From: Archivesica marissinica
Lineage: Eukaryota; Mollusca; Bivalvia; Venerida; Vesicomyidae
DNA length: 64,000 nt
Reading direction: 5' to 3'
NCBI GenBank assembly: GCA_014843695.1
Contig: CM026391.1
Span: 34,161,597 to 34,225,596, forward strand
Shown: positions 13,701 to 25,734 of the stretch, in pieces
How positions within the stretch are numbered: the stretch's first letter is position 1
Layout: each line of letters begins with the position of its first letter
Position numbers and translations under genes: made by a program
Notes under the pieces: generated by a model
The model's input: the letters and a program-made list of their open reading frames with translations, nothing else
Database searches by the model: none
Told to the model about the DNA's origin: nothing

Positions 13701-16700
13701 ATAATGGTGAGTGGAATGTCCAGTTACTATAGGAATCAACGCTTGTGGTCAGGGTGGTGAACGTAATGTCCAGTTACGATTGGAATCAACGCATGTGGTC
13801 AGTGTTGTGAACAGAATGTCCAGTTACTATAGTAATTAATGATTGTTGTCAGGGTGGTGAGCGGAATGTCCAGTTGCTATAGTAATCAATGATTGTTGTC
13901 AGGGTGGTGAACGGAATGTCCAGTTGCTATAGGAATCAATGATTGTTGTCAGGCTGGTGAGCGGAATGTCCAGTTGCTATTGTAATCAATGATTGTTGTC
14001 AGGGTGGTGAGCGGAATGTCCAGTTGCTATAGTAATCAATGATTGTTGTCAGGGTGGTGAACGGAATGTCCAGTTGCTATAGGAATCAATGATTGTTGTC
14101 AGGCTGGTGAGCGGAATGTCCAGTTGCTATAGTAATCAATGATTGTTGTCAGGGTGGTGAGCGGAATGTCCAGTTGCTATAGTAATCAATGATTGTTGTC
14201 AGGGTGGTGAACGGAATGTCCAGTTGCTATAGGAATCAATGATTGTTGTCAGGCTGGTGAGCGGAATGTCCAGTTGCTATCGTAATCAATGATTGTTGTC
14301 AGGCTGGTGAGCGGAATGTCCAGTTGCTATAGTAATCAATGATTGTTGTCAGGGTGGTGAACGGAATGTCCAGTTGCTATAGGAATCAATGATTGTGGTA
14401 AGGGTGGTAAACGGAATGTCCAGTTCCTATAGGAATCAACGCTTGTGGTAAGGGTGGTGAACGGAATGTCCAATTACTACAGGAATCAACGCTTGTTGTC
14501 AGGGTGGTGAACGGAATGTCCAGTTATTACAGGAATCAACGCTTGTGGTCAGGGTGGTGAACGGAATTTCCAGTTACGATTGGAATCAACGCTTGTGTTC
14601 AGTGTGGTTAGCGGACTGTCCACTTGCTATAGTAATCAATGATTGTTGTCAGGCTGGTGAGCGGAATGTTCAGTTGCTATAGTAATCAATGATTGTTGTC
14701 AGGGTGGTGAACGGAATGTCCAGTTGCTATAGTAATCAATGATTGTTGTCAGGCTGGTGAGCGGAATGTCCAGTTGCTATAGTAATCAATGATTGTTGTC
14801 AGGGTGGTGAACGGAATGTCCAGTTGCTATTGTAATCAACGATTGTTGTCAGGGTGGTGAGCGGAATGTCCAGTTGCTATAGTAATCAATGATTGTTTTC
14901 AGGGTGGTGAGCGGAATGTCCAGTTATTATAGGAATCAACGCTTGTGGTCAGGGTGGTGAACGGAATGTCCAGTTACGATTGGAATCAACGCTTGTGGTC
15001 AGTGTTGTGAGCGGAATGTCCAGTTACTATAGTAATCAATGATTGTTGTCAGGGTGGTGAGCGGAATGTCCAGTTGCTATAGTAATCAATGATTGTTGTC
15101 AGGGTGGTGAACGGAATGTCCAGTTGCTATTGTAATCAATGATTGTTGTCAGGCTGGTGAGCGGAATGTCCAGTTGCTATAGTAATCAATGATTGTTGTC
15201 AGGCTGGTGAGCGGAATTTCCAGTTGCTATAGTAATCAATGATTGTTGTCAGGGTGGTGAACGGAATGTCCAGTTGCTATAGTAATCAATGATTGTTGTC
15301 AGGCTGGTGAGCGGAATTTCCAGTTGCTATAGTAATCAATGATTGTTGTCAGGGTGGTGAACGGAATGTCCAGTTGCTATTGTAATCAACGATTGTTGTC
15401 AGAGTGGTGAGCGGAATGTCCAGTTACTATAGGAATCAACGCTTGTGGTCAGGGTGGTGAACGGAATGTCCAGTTACGATTGGAATCAACGCTTGTGTTT
15501 AGTGTTGTGAACGGAATGTCCAGTTACTATAGTAATTAATGATTGTTGTCAGGGTGGTGAGCGGAATGTCCAGTTGCTATAGTAATCAATGATTGTTGTC
15601 AGGGTGGTGAACGGAATGTCCAGTTGCTATAGGAATCAATGATTGTTGTCAGGCTGGTGAACGGAATGTCCAGTTGCTATAGTAATCAATGATTGTTGTC
15701 AGGCTGGTGAGCGGAATTTCCAGTTGCTATAGTAATCAATGATTATTGTCAGGGTGGTGAGCGGAATGTCCAGTTGCTATAGTAATCAATGATTGTTGTC
15801 AGGCTGGTGAGGGTATGTCCAGTTGCTATAGTGATCAATGATTGTTGTCAGGGTGGTGAACTGAATGTCCAGTTCCTATAGGAATTAACGCTTGTGGTAA
15901 TGGTGGTGAACGGAATGTCCAGTTACGATTGGAATCAACGCTTGTGGTAAGGGTGGTGAACGGAATGTCCAGTTACTACAGGAATCAACACTTGTGGTCA
16001 GTGTGGTGAGCGGAATGTCCAGTTCCTATAGGAATCAACGCTTGTGGTATGGGTGGTGAACGGAATGTCCAGTTCCTATAGGAATCAACGCTTGTGGTAA
16101 GGGTGGTGAACGGAATGTCCAATTACTATAGGAATCAATGCTTGTTGTCAGGGTGGTGAGCGGAATGTCCAGTTGCTATAGTAATCAATGATTGTTTTCA
16201 GGGTGGTGAGCGGAATGTCCAGTTGCTATAGGAATCAATGCTTGTTGTTAGGGTGGTGAGCGGAATGTCCAGTTGCTATAGTAATCAATGATTGTTGTCA
16301 GGGTGGTGAGCGGAATGTCCAGTTGCTATAGTAATCAATGATTGTTGTCATGGTGGTGAGCGGAATGTCCAGTTGCTATAGTAATCAATGATTGTTGTCA
16401 GGGTGGTGACGGAATGTCCAGTTGCTATAGTAATCAATGATTGTTGTCAGGGTGGTGAGCGGAATGTCCAGTTGCTATAGTAATCAATGATTGTTGTCAG
16501 GGTGGTGAGCGGAATGTCCAGTTGCTATAGTAATCAATGATTGTTGTCAGGGTGGTGAGCGGAATGTCCAGTTGCTATAGTAATCAATGATTGTTGTCAG
16601 GGTGGTGAGCGGAATGTCCAGTTGCTATAGTAATCAATGATTGTTGTCAGGGTGGTGAGCGGAATGTCCAGTTGCTATAGTAATCAATGATTGTTGTCAG

Positions 16701-16745
16701 GTGGTGAGCGGAATGTCCAGTTGCTATAGTAATCAACACTTGTGG

Positions 16746-16974
16746 AAGTCGTGATAGCGCCGTGGATGCGCGTTCGCTTCAGGTGCGAAAGGTCCGGAGT
16801 TCGAGCCCCGCTGGAGCCGTTACGATTGTGTCCTTAGGCAAGGCATTTAAATTCCACGTTGCCTCTTCTCTCCCTCGTGGCGATGGATTCCATCAGGAAT
16901 GAGGTCTCGAGAGTGATTAATATAAGATGAAAGAACTTGTTTCGCAATCGAGCTAAAATAAATTTGTATAAACT
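16746..16974 (+). mobile_element. tRNA-derived SINE, satellite copy 1
   Basis: A 229-bp non-satellite insert. Its head looks tRNA-derived: a box A-like TAGCGCCGTGG, an anticodon-type arm with a perfect TTCGC/GCGAA stem around a 7-base loop (central CAG), and a box B-like AGTTCGAGCCC. The body has the motif GTCCTTAGGCAAGGC, and the tail reads GAGAGTGATTAATATAAG and then TAAAATAAATTTGTATAAAC. It is flanked by AACACTTGTGG (16735-16745) and AACGCTTGTGG (16975-16985), an 11-bp target-site duplication made of satellite sequence with one later change on the left. It has no ORF, as expected for a SINE, which would rely on a LINE reverse transcriptase in trans. Box A carries a C where the other copies have A. 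Confidence 0.85.
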
Positions 16975-17684
16975 AACGCTTGTGGTCAGGGTGGTGAGCG
17001 GAATGTCCAGTTGCTATTGTAATCAATGATTGTCGCCATGGTGGTGAGCGGAATGTCCAGTTGCTATTTTAATCAATGATTGTTGTCAGGGTGGTGAGCG
17101 GACTGTCCAGTTACTATAGTAATCAATGATTGTTGTCAGGGTGGTGAGCGAAATGTCCAGTTGCTATAGGAATCAATGATTGTTGTCAGGATGGAGAACG
17201 GAATGTCCAGTTGCTATTGTAATTAATGCTTGTTGTCAGGGTGGTGAGCGGAATGTCCAGTTACTATAGTAATCAATGATTGTTGTCAGGGTGGTGAGCG
17301 GAATGTCCAGTTGCTATAGGAATCAACTCTTGTTGTCAGGCGGGTGAGCGGAATGTTATGTTACTATAGGAATCAATTCTTGTTGTTAGGCTGGTGAGCG
17401 GAATGTCCAGTTACTATACGAATCAACTCTTGATGTCAGGCTGTTGACGGAATGTCCAGTTACTATAGGAATCAACTCTTGTTGTTAGGCTGGTGAGCGG
17501 AATGTCCAGTTACTATATGAATCAATGATTGTTGTCATGGTGGTGAGCGGAATGTCCAGTTGCTATAGTAATCAATGATTGTTGTCAGGGTGGTGAGCGG
17601 AATATCCAGTTGCTATAGTAATCAATGATTGTTGTCAGGGTGGTGAGCGGAATGTCCAGTTGCTATAGTAATCAACGCTTGTGG

Positions 17685-17913
17685 AAGTCGTGATAGCACA
17701 GTGGATGCGCGTTCGCTTCAGGTGCGAAAGGTCCGGAGTTCGAGCCCCGCTGGAGCCGTTACGATTGTGTCCTTAGGCAAGGCATTTAAATTCCACTTTG
17801 CCTCTTCTCTCCCTCGTGGCGATGGATTCCATCAGGAATGAGGTCTCGAGAGTGATTAATATAAGTTGAAAGAACTTGTTTCCCAATCGAGCTAAAATAA
17901 ATTTGTATAAACT
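17685..17913 (+). mobile_element. tRNA-derived SINE, satellite copy 2
   Basis: 229 bp, nearly identical to the copy 939 bp upstream, with perfect 11-bp flanks AACGCTTGTGG at 17674-17684 and 17914-17924. Box A reads TAGCACAGTGG, and box B keeps the GTTCGAG form. The 939-bp spacing equals the SINE plus one duplication and about 14 satellite monomers, so this copy and copy 1 look like a local tandem duplication rather than two insertions. Confidence 0.85.
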
Positions 17914-20900
17914 AACGCTTGTGGTCAGGGTGGTGAGCGGAATGTCCAGTTGCTATTGTAATCAATGATTGTGGCCATGGTGGTGAGCGGAATGTTCAGT
18001 TGCTATTATAATCAATGATTGTTGTCAGGGTGGTGAGCGGACTGTCCAGTTACTATAGTAATCAATGATTGTTGTCAGGGTGGTGAGCGGAATGTCCAGT
18101 TGCTATAGGAATCAATGATTGTTGTCAGGATGGAGAACGGAATGTCCAGTTGCTATAGTAATTAATGCTTGTTGTCAGGGTGGTGAGCGGAATGTCCAGT
18201 TACTATAGTAATCAATGATTGTTGTCACGGTGGTGAGCGGAATGTCCAGTTGCTATAGGAATCAACTCTTGTTGTCAGGCGGGTGAGCGGAATGTTATGT
18301 TACGATAGGATTCAACTCTTGTTGTTAGGCTGGTGAGCGGAATGTCCAGTTACTATACGAATCAACTCTTGATGTCAGGCTGGTGAGCGGAATGTCCAGT
18401 TACTATAGGAATCAACTCTTGTTGTCAGGCTGTGAGCGGAATGTCCAGTTACTATAGGAATCAACTCTTGTTGTTAGCCTGGTGAGCGGAATATCCAGTT
18501 ACTATCTGAATCAACTCTTGTTGTTAGGCTGGTGAGCTAAATGTCCAGTTACTATAGGAATCAACTCTTGTTGTCAGTCTTGTGAGCGGAATGTCCAGTT
18601 ACTATATTAATCAATGATTGTTGTCAGGGAGGTGAGCGGAATGTCCAGTTTCTAAAGGAATCAACTCTTGTGGTCAGGATGGTGAGCGGAATGTCCAGTT
18701 GCTATAGTAATCAATGATTGCTGTCAGGGTGGTGAACGGAATGTCCAGTTGCTATAGGAATCAACTCTTGTTGTCAGGGTGATGAGCGGAATGTCCAGTT
18801 GCTATATGAATCAATGATTGCTGTCAGGGTGGTAAACGGAATGTCCAGTTGCTATTGTAATCAATGATTGTTGTCAGGGTGGTGAACGGAATGTCCAGTT
18901 ACTACAGGAATCAACGCTTGTGGTCAGTGTGGTGAACGGAATGTCCAGTTCCTATATTAATCAACGCTTGTGGTAAGGGTGGTGAACGGAATATCCAGTT
19001 ACTACAGGAATCAACGCTTGTTGTCAGGGTGGTGAACGGAATGTCCAGTTACTACAGGAATCAAAGCTTGTGGTCAGTGTGGTGAACGGAATGTCCAGTT
19101 ACGATTGCAATCAACGCTTGTGGTCAGTGTGGTGAGCGGAATGTCCAGTTACTATAGTAATCAATGATTGCTGTCAGGGTGGTGAGCGGAATGTCCACTT
19201 GCTATAGTAATCAATGATTGTTGTCAGGGTGGTGAGCGGAATGTCCAGGTGCTATAGTAATCAATGATTATTGTCAGGGTGGTGAGTGGAATGTCCAGTT
19301 ACTATAGGAATCAACGCTTGTGGTCAGGGTGGTGAACGGAATGTCCAGTTACGATTGGAATCAACGCTTGTGGTCAGTATGGTGAGCGGAATGTCCAGTT
19401 ACTATAGGAATCAATGCTTGTTGTCAGGGTGGTGAGCGGAATGTCCAGTTGCTATAGGAATCAATGATTGTTGTCAGGGTGGTGAGCGGAATGTCCAGTT
19501 GCTATAGTAATCAATGATTGTTGTCAGGGTGGTGAGCGGAATGTCCAGTTGCTATAGGAATCAACGATTGTGGTCAGGGCGGTGAACGGAATGTCCAGTT
19601 CCTATATTTATCAACGCTTGTGGTAAGGGTGGTGAACGGAATATCCAGTTACTACAGGAATCAACGCTTGTTGTCAGGGTGGTGAACGGAATGTCCAGTT
19701 ACTACAGGAATCAAAGCTTGTGGTCAGTGTGGTGAACGGAATGTCCAGTTACGATTGCAATCAACGCTTGTGGTCAGTGTGGTGAGCGGAATGTCCAGTT
19801 ACTATAGTAATCAATGATTGCTGTCAGGGTGGTGAGCGGAATGTCCACTTGCTATAGTAATCAATGATTGTTGTCAGGGTGGTGAGCGGAATGTCCAGGT
19901 GCTATAGTAATCAATGATTATTGTCAGGGTGGTGAGTGGAATGTCCAGTTACTATAGGAATCAACGCTTGTGGTCAGGGTTGTGAACGGAATGTCCAGTT
20001 ACGATTGGAATCAACGCTTGTGGTCAGTATGGTGAGCGGAATGTCCAGTTACTATAGGAATCAATGCTTGTTGTCAGGGTGGTGAGCGGAATGTCCAGTT
20101 GCTATAGGAATCAATGATTGTTGTCAGGGTGGTGAGCGGAATGTCCAGTTGCTATAGTAATCAATGATTGTTGTCAGGGTGGTGAGCGGAATGTCCAGTT
20201 GCTATAGGAATCAACGATTGTGGTCAGGGCGGTGAGCGGAATGTACAGTTACTATTGGAACCAATGCTTGTTGTCAGGTTGGTGAGCGGAATGTCCAGTT
20301 GCTATAGTAATCAATGATTGTTGTCAGGCTTGTGAGCGGAATGTCCAGTTGCTATAGTATTCTATGATTATTGTCAGTGTGGTGAGCGGAATGTCCAGTT
20401 ACTATAGTAATCAATGATTGTTGTCAGGGTGGTGAGCGGAATGTCCAGTTGCTATTGTAATCAATGATTGTTGTCAGGGTGGTGAGCGGAATTTCCAGTT
20501 GCTATAGTAATCAATGATTATTGTCATGGTGGTGAGCGGAATATCCAGTTGCTATAGTAATCAATGATTGTTGTCATGGTGGTGAGCGGAATGTCCAGTT
20601 GCTATTGTAATCAACGATTGTTGTCAGGATGGTGAGCGGAATGTCCAGTTGCTATAGTAATCAATGATTGTTTTCAGGGTGGTGAGCGGAATGTCCAGTT
20701 ACTATAGGAATAAACGCTTGTGGTCAGGGTGGTGAACGGAATGTCCAGATACGATTGGAATCAACGCTTGTGGTCAGTGTTGTGAGAGGAATGTCCAGTT
20801 ACTATAGTAATCAATGATTGTTGTCAGGGTGGTGAGCGGAATGTCCAGTTGCTATAGGAATCAATGATTGTTGTCAGGATGGAGAACGGAATGTCCAGTT

Positions 20901-23672
20901 GCAATAGTAATTAATGCTTGTTGTCAGGGTGGTGAGCGGAATGTCCAGTTACTATAGTAATCAATGATTGTTGTCAGGGTGGTGAGCGGAATGTCCAGTT
21001 GCTATAGGAATCAACTCTTGTTGTCAGGCGGGTGAACGGAATGTTATGTTACTATAGGAATCAACTCTTGTTGTTAGGCTGGTGAGCGGAATATCCAGTT
21101 ACTATATGAATCAACTCTTGTTGTCAGGCTGGTGAGCTGAATGTCCAGTTACTATAGGAATCAACTCGTGTTGTCAGTCTTGTGAGCGGAATGTCCAGTT
21201 ACTATAGGAATCAACTCTTGTTATCAGGCTGGTGAACGGAATGTCCAGTTGCTATAGTAATCAATGATTGTTGTCAGGGTGGTGAGCGGAATGTCCAGTT
21301 ACTAAAGGAATCAACTCTTATGGTCAGGATGGTGAACGGAATGTCCAGTTGCTATAGGAATCAACTCTTATTGTCAGGGTGATGAGCGGAATGTCCAGTT
21401 GCTATATGATTCAATGATTGCTGTCAGGGTGGTAAACGGAATGTCCAATTGCTATTGTAATCAATGATTGTTGTCAGGGTGGTGAACGGAATGTCCAGTT
21501 ACTACAGGAATCAACGCTTGTGGTCAGTGTGGTGAACGGAATGTCCAGTTCCTATATTAATCAACGCTTGTGGTAAGGGTGGTGAACGGAATATCCAGTT
21601 ACTACAGGAATCAACGCTTGTTGTCAGGGTGGTGAACGGAATGTCCAGTTACGATTGCAATCAACGCTTGTGGTCAGTGTGGTGAGCGGAATGTCCAGTT
21701 ACTATAGTAATCAATGATTGCTGTCAGGGTGGTGAGCGGAATGTCCACTTGCTATAGTAATCAATGATTGTTGTCAGGGTGGTGAGCGGAATGTCCAGGT
21801 GCTATAGTAATCAATGATTATTGTCAGGGTGGTGAGTGGAATGTCCAGTTACTATAGGAATCAACGCTTGTGGTCAGGGTGGTGAACGGAATGTCCAGTT
21901 ACGATTGGAATCAACGCTTGTGGTCAGTATGGTGAGCGGAATGTCCAGTTACTATAGGAATCAATGCTTGTTGTCAGGGTGGTGAGCGGAATGTCCAGTT
22001 GCTATAGGAATCAATGATTGTTGTCAGGGTGGTGAGCGGAATGTCTAGTTGCTATAGAAATCAATGATTGTTGTTAGCGTGGTGAGCGGAATGTCCAGTT
22101 ACTATAGGAATCAATGCTTGTTGTCAGGGCGGTGAGCGGAATGTCCAGTTGCTATAGTAATCAATGATTGTTGTCAGGGTGGTGAGCGGAATGTCCAGTT
22201 GCTATAGGAATCAACGATTGTGGTCAGGGCGGTGAGCGGAATGTACAGTTACTATTGGAATCAATGCTTGTTGTCAGGTTGGTGAGCGGAATGTCCAGTT
22301 GCTATAGTAATCAATGATTGTTGTCAGGCTTGTGAGCGGAATGTCCAGTTGCTATAGTATTCTATGATTATTGTCAGTGTGGTGAGCGGAATGTCCAGTT
22401 ACTATAGTAATCAATGATTGTTGTCAGGGTGGTGAGCGGAATGTCCAGTTGCTATTGTAATCAATGATTGTTGTCAGGGTGGTGAGCGGAATTTCCAGTT
22501 GCTATAGTAATCAATGATTATTGTCATGGTGGTGAGCGGAATATCCAGTTGCTATAGTAATCAATGATTGTTGTCAGGGTGGTGAGCGGAATGTCCAGTT
22601 GCTATAGTAATCAATGATTGTTTTCAGGGTGGTGAGCGGAATGTCCAGTTACTATAGGAATAAACGCTTGTGGTCAGGGTGGTGAACGGAATGTCCAGTT
22701 ACGATTGGAATCAACGCTTGTGGTCAGTGTTGTGAGAGGAATGTCCAGTTACTATAGTAATCAATGATTGTTGTCAGGGTGGTGAGCGGAATGTCCAGTT
22801 GCTATAGGAATCAATGATTGTTGTCAGGATGGAGAACGGAATGTCCAGTTGCAATAGTAATTAATGCTTGTTGTCAGGGTGGTGAGCGGAATGTCCAGTT
22901 ACTATAGTAATCAATGATTGTTGTCAGGGTGGTGAGCGGAATGTCCAGTTGCTATAGGAATCTACTCTTGTTGTCAGGCGGGTGAACGGAATGTTATGTT
23001 ACTATAGGAATCAACTCTTGTTGTTAGGCTGGTGAGCGGAATATCCAGTTACTATATGAATCAACTCTTGTTGTCAGGCTGGTGAGCTGAATGTCCAGTT
23101 ACTATAGGAATCAACTCTTGTTGTCAGTCTTGTGAGCGGAATGTCCAGTTACTATAGGAATCAACTCTTGTTATCAGGCTGGTGAACGGAATGTCCAGTT
23201 GCTATTGTAATTAATGCTTGTTGTCAGGGTGGTGAGCGGAATGTCCAGTTACTATAGTAATCAATGATTGTTGTCAGGGTGGTGAGCGGAATGTCCAGTT
23301 GCTATAGGAATCAACTCTTGTTGTCAGGCGGGTGAGCGGAATGTTATGTTACTATAGGAATCAATTCTTGTTGTTAGGCTGGTGAGCGGAATGTCCAGTT
23401 ACTATACGAATCAACTCTTGATGTCAGGCTGTTGACGGAATGTCCAGTTACTATAGGAATCAACTCTTGTTGTTAGGCTGGTGAGCGGAATGTCCAGTTA
23501 CTATATGAATCAATGATTGTTGTCATGGTGGTGAGCGGAATGTCCAGTTGCTATAGTAATCAATGATTGTTGTCAGGGTGGTGAGCGGAATATCCAGTTG
23601 CTATAGTAATCAATGATTGTTGTCAGGGTGGTGAGCGGAATGTCCAGTTGCTATAGTAATCAACGCTTGTGG

Positions 23673-23901
23673 AAGTCTTGATAGCACAGTGGATGCGCGT
23701 TCGCTTCAGGTGCGAAAGGTCCGGAGATCGAGCCCCGCTGGAGCCGTTACGATTGTGTCCTTAGGCAAGGCATTTAAATTCCACGTTGCCTCTTCTCTCC
23801 CTCGTGGCGATGGATTCCATCAGGAATGAGGTCTCGAGAGTGATTAATATAAGTTGAAAGAACTTGTTTCCCAATCGAGCTAAAATAAATTTGTATAAAC
23901 T
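23673..23901 (+). mobile_element. tRNA-derived SINE, satellite copy 3
   Basis: 229 bp with the same junctions as the other copies (AACGCTTGTGG at 23662-23672 and 23902-23912). Two derived changes appear here and in copies 4 and 5: GAAGTCTTGATAG instead of GAAGTCGTGATAG, and GAGATCGAG instead of GAGTTCGAG in box B. The second change would weaken the polymerase III promoter. These shared differences group copies 3-5 apart from copies 1-2. Confidence 0.85.
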
Positions 23902-24852
23902 AACGCTTGTGGTCAGGGTGGTGAGCGGAATGTCCAGTTGCTATTGTAATCAATGATTGTTGTCAGGGTGGTGAGCGGACTGTCCAGTTACTATAGTAAT
24001 CAATGATTGTTGTCAGGGTGGTGAGCGGAATGTCCAGTTGCTATAGTAATCAATGATTGTTGTCACGGTGGTGAGCGGAATGTCCAGTTGCTATAGGAAT
24101 CAATGATTGTTGTCAGGATGGAGAACGGAATGTCCAGTTGCTATAGTAATTAATGCTTGTTGTCAGGGTGGTGAGCGGAATGTCCAGTTACTATAGTAAT
24201 CAATGATTGTTGTCACGGTGGTGAGCGGAATGTCCAGTTGCTATAGGAATCAACTCTTGTTGTCAGGCGGGTGAGCGGAATGTTATGTTACGATAGGATT
24301 CAACTCTTGTTGTTAGGCTGGTGAGCGGAATGTCCAGTTACTATACGAATCAACTCTTGATGTCAGGCTGGTGAGCGGAATGTCCAGTTACTATAGGAAT
24401 CAACTCTTGTTGTCAGGCTGTGAGCGGAATGTCCAGTTACTATAGGAATCAACTCTTGTTGTTAGCCTGGTGAGCGGAATATCCAGTTACTATCTGAATC
24501 AACTCTTGTTGTTAGGCTGGTGAGCTAAATGTCCAGTTACTATAGGAATCAACTCTTGTTGTCAGTCTTGTGAGCGGAATGTCCAGTTACTATAGGAATC
24601 AACTCTTGTTATCAGGCTGGTGAACGGAATGTCCAGTTGCTATATTAATCAATGATTGTTGTCAGGGAGGTGAGCGGAATGTCCAGTTGCTATAGTAATC
24701 AATGATTATTGTCATGGTGGTGAGCGGAATATCCAGTTGCTATAGTAATCAATGATTGTTGTCAGGGTGGTGAGCGGAATGTCCAGTTGCTATAGTAATC
24801 AATGATTGTTTTCAGGGTGGTGAGCGGAATGTCCAGTTACTATAGGAATCAA

Positions 24853-24972
24853 ACAACAACCACAAAAAACAACAACCACAAAACAACCACACCCCCACCA
24901 CACCACAACAAAACCACCCCCCCCCCCAACCACAAAACCAAAAAAAAAAAAAACCCAACACAAAAAAAAAAA
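24853..24972 (+). repeat. A/C-only low-complexity insert 1
   Basis: About 120 bases made only of A and C on this strand, including a C11-12 run and A-runs of 11-13, inserted into a satellite monomer after GGAATCAA and before CAACGCTTGTGG. The paralogous monomer near 32650-32670 has no insert. It shares CCCCCACCACACCACAACAA with the second A/C insert at 25626. Its origin is unknown: a genuine microsatellite-like insertion or an assembly artefact. Confidence 0.85.
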
Positions 24973-25025
24973 CAACGCTTGTGGTCAGGGTGGTGAACGG
25001 AATGTCCAGTTACTATTGTAATCAA

Positions 25026-25045
25026 ACGCCAACAACCACAAACAA
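25026..25045 (+). repeat. short A/C insert within a satellite monomer
   Basis: About 20 extra bases (containing CAACAACCACAAACAAA) follow GTAATCAA in a monomer. The preceding 50 bp is otherwise normal. It resembles the ends of the larger A/C inserts nearby. A related scrap, GCAACAACCAC, interrupts a monomer at 25497-25507. Confidence 0.6.
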
Positions 25046-25625
25046 ATTGTTGTCAGTGTTGTGAGAGGAATGTCCAGTTACTATAGTAATCAATGATTGT
25101 TGTCAGGGTGGTGAGCGAAATGTCCAGTTGCTATAGGAATCAATGATTGTTGTCAGGATGGAGAACGGAATGTCCAGTTGCAATAGTAATTAATGCTTGT
25201 TGTCAGGGTGGTGAGCGGAATGTCCAGTTACTATAGTAATCAATGATTGTTGTCAAGGTGGTGAGCGGAATGTCCTGTTGCTATAGGAATCAACTCTTGT
25301 TGTCAGGCGGGTGAGCGGAATGTTATGTTACTATAGGAATCAATTCTTGTTGTTAGGCTGGTGAGCGGAATGTCCAGTTACTATACGAATCAACTCTTAT
25401 GTCAGGCTGTTGACGGAATGTCCAGTTACTATAGGAATCAACTCTTGTTGTCAGGCTGGTGAGCGGAATGTCCAGTTACTATATGAATCAATGATTGCAA
25501 CAACCACTATAGTAATCAATGATTGTTGTCAGGGTGGTGAGCGGAATATCCAGTTACTATAGTAATCAATGATTGTTGTCAGGGTGGTGGCGGAATGTCC
25601 AGTTGCTATAGTAATCAACTCTTGT

Positions 25626-25734
25626 AACAACACAACCCCCACAAACCACACCCCCACCACACCACAACAAAACCCCCCCCCCCCCAACCACAAACCAAAA
25701 AAAAAAAAACCCCAACACAAAAAAAAAAACAACC
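25626..25734 (+). repeat. A/C-only low-complexity insert 2, at a SINE site
   Basis: About 109 bases of A and C only, with a C14 run and A-runs of 10-13, between GTAATCAACTCTTGT and TGTCAGGGTGG. Left and right flanks align with the flanks of SINE copies 5 and 2: the right flank shares the unusual GCCAT and TATAATAATC/TATTATAATC variants seen after copy 2. The block therefore occupies the place where the neighbouring higher-order units hold the SINE. Whether the SINE was lost, never present, or collapsed in assembly cannot be told from sequence alone. Confidence 0.8.
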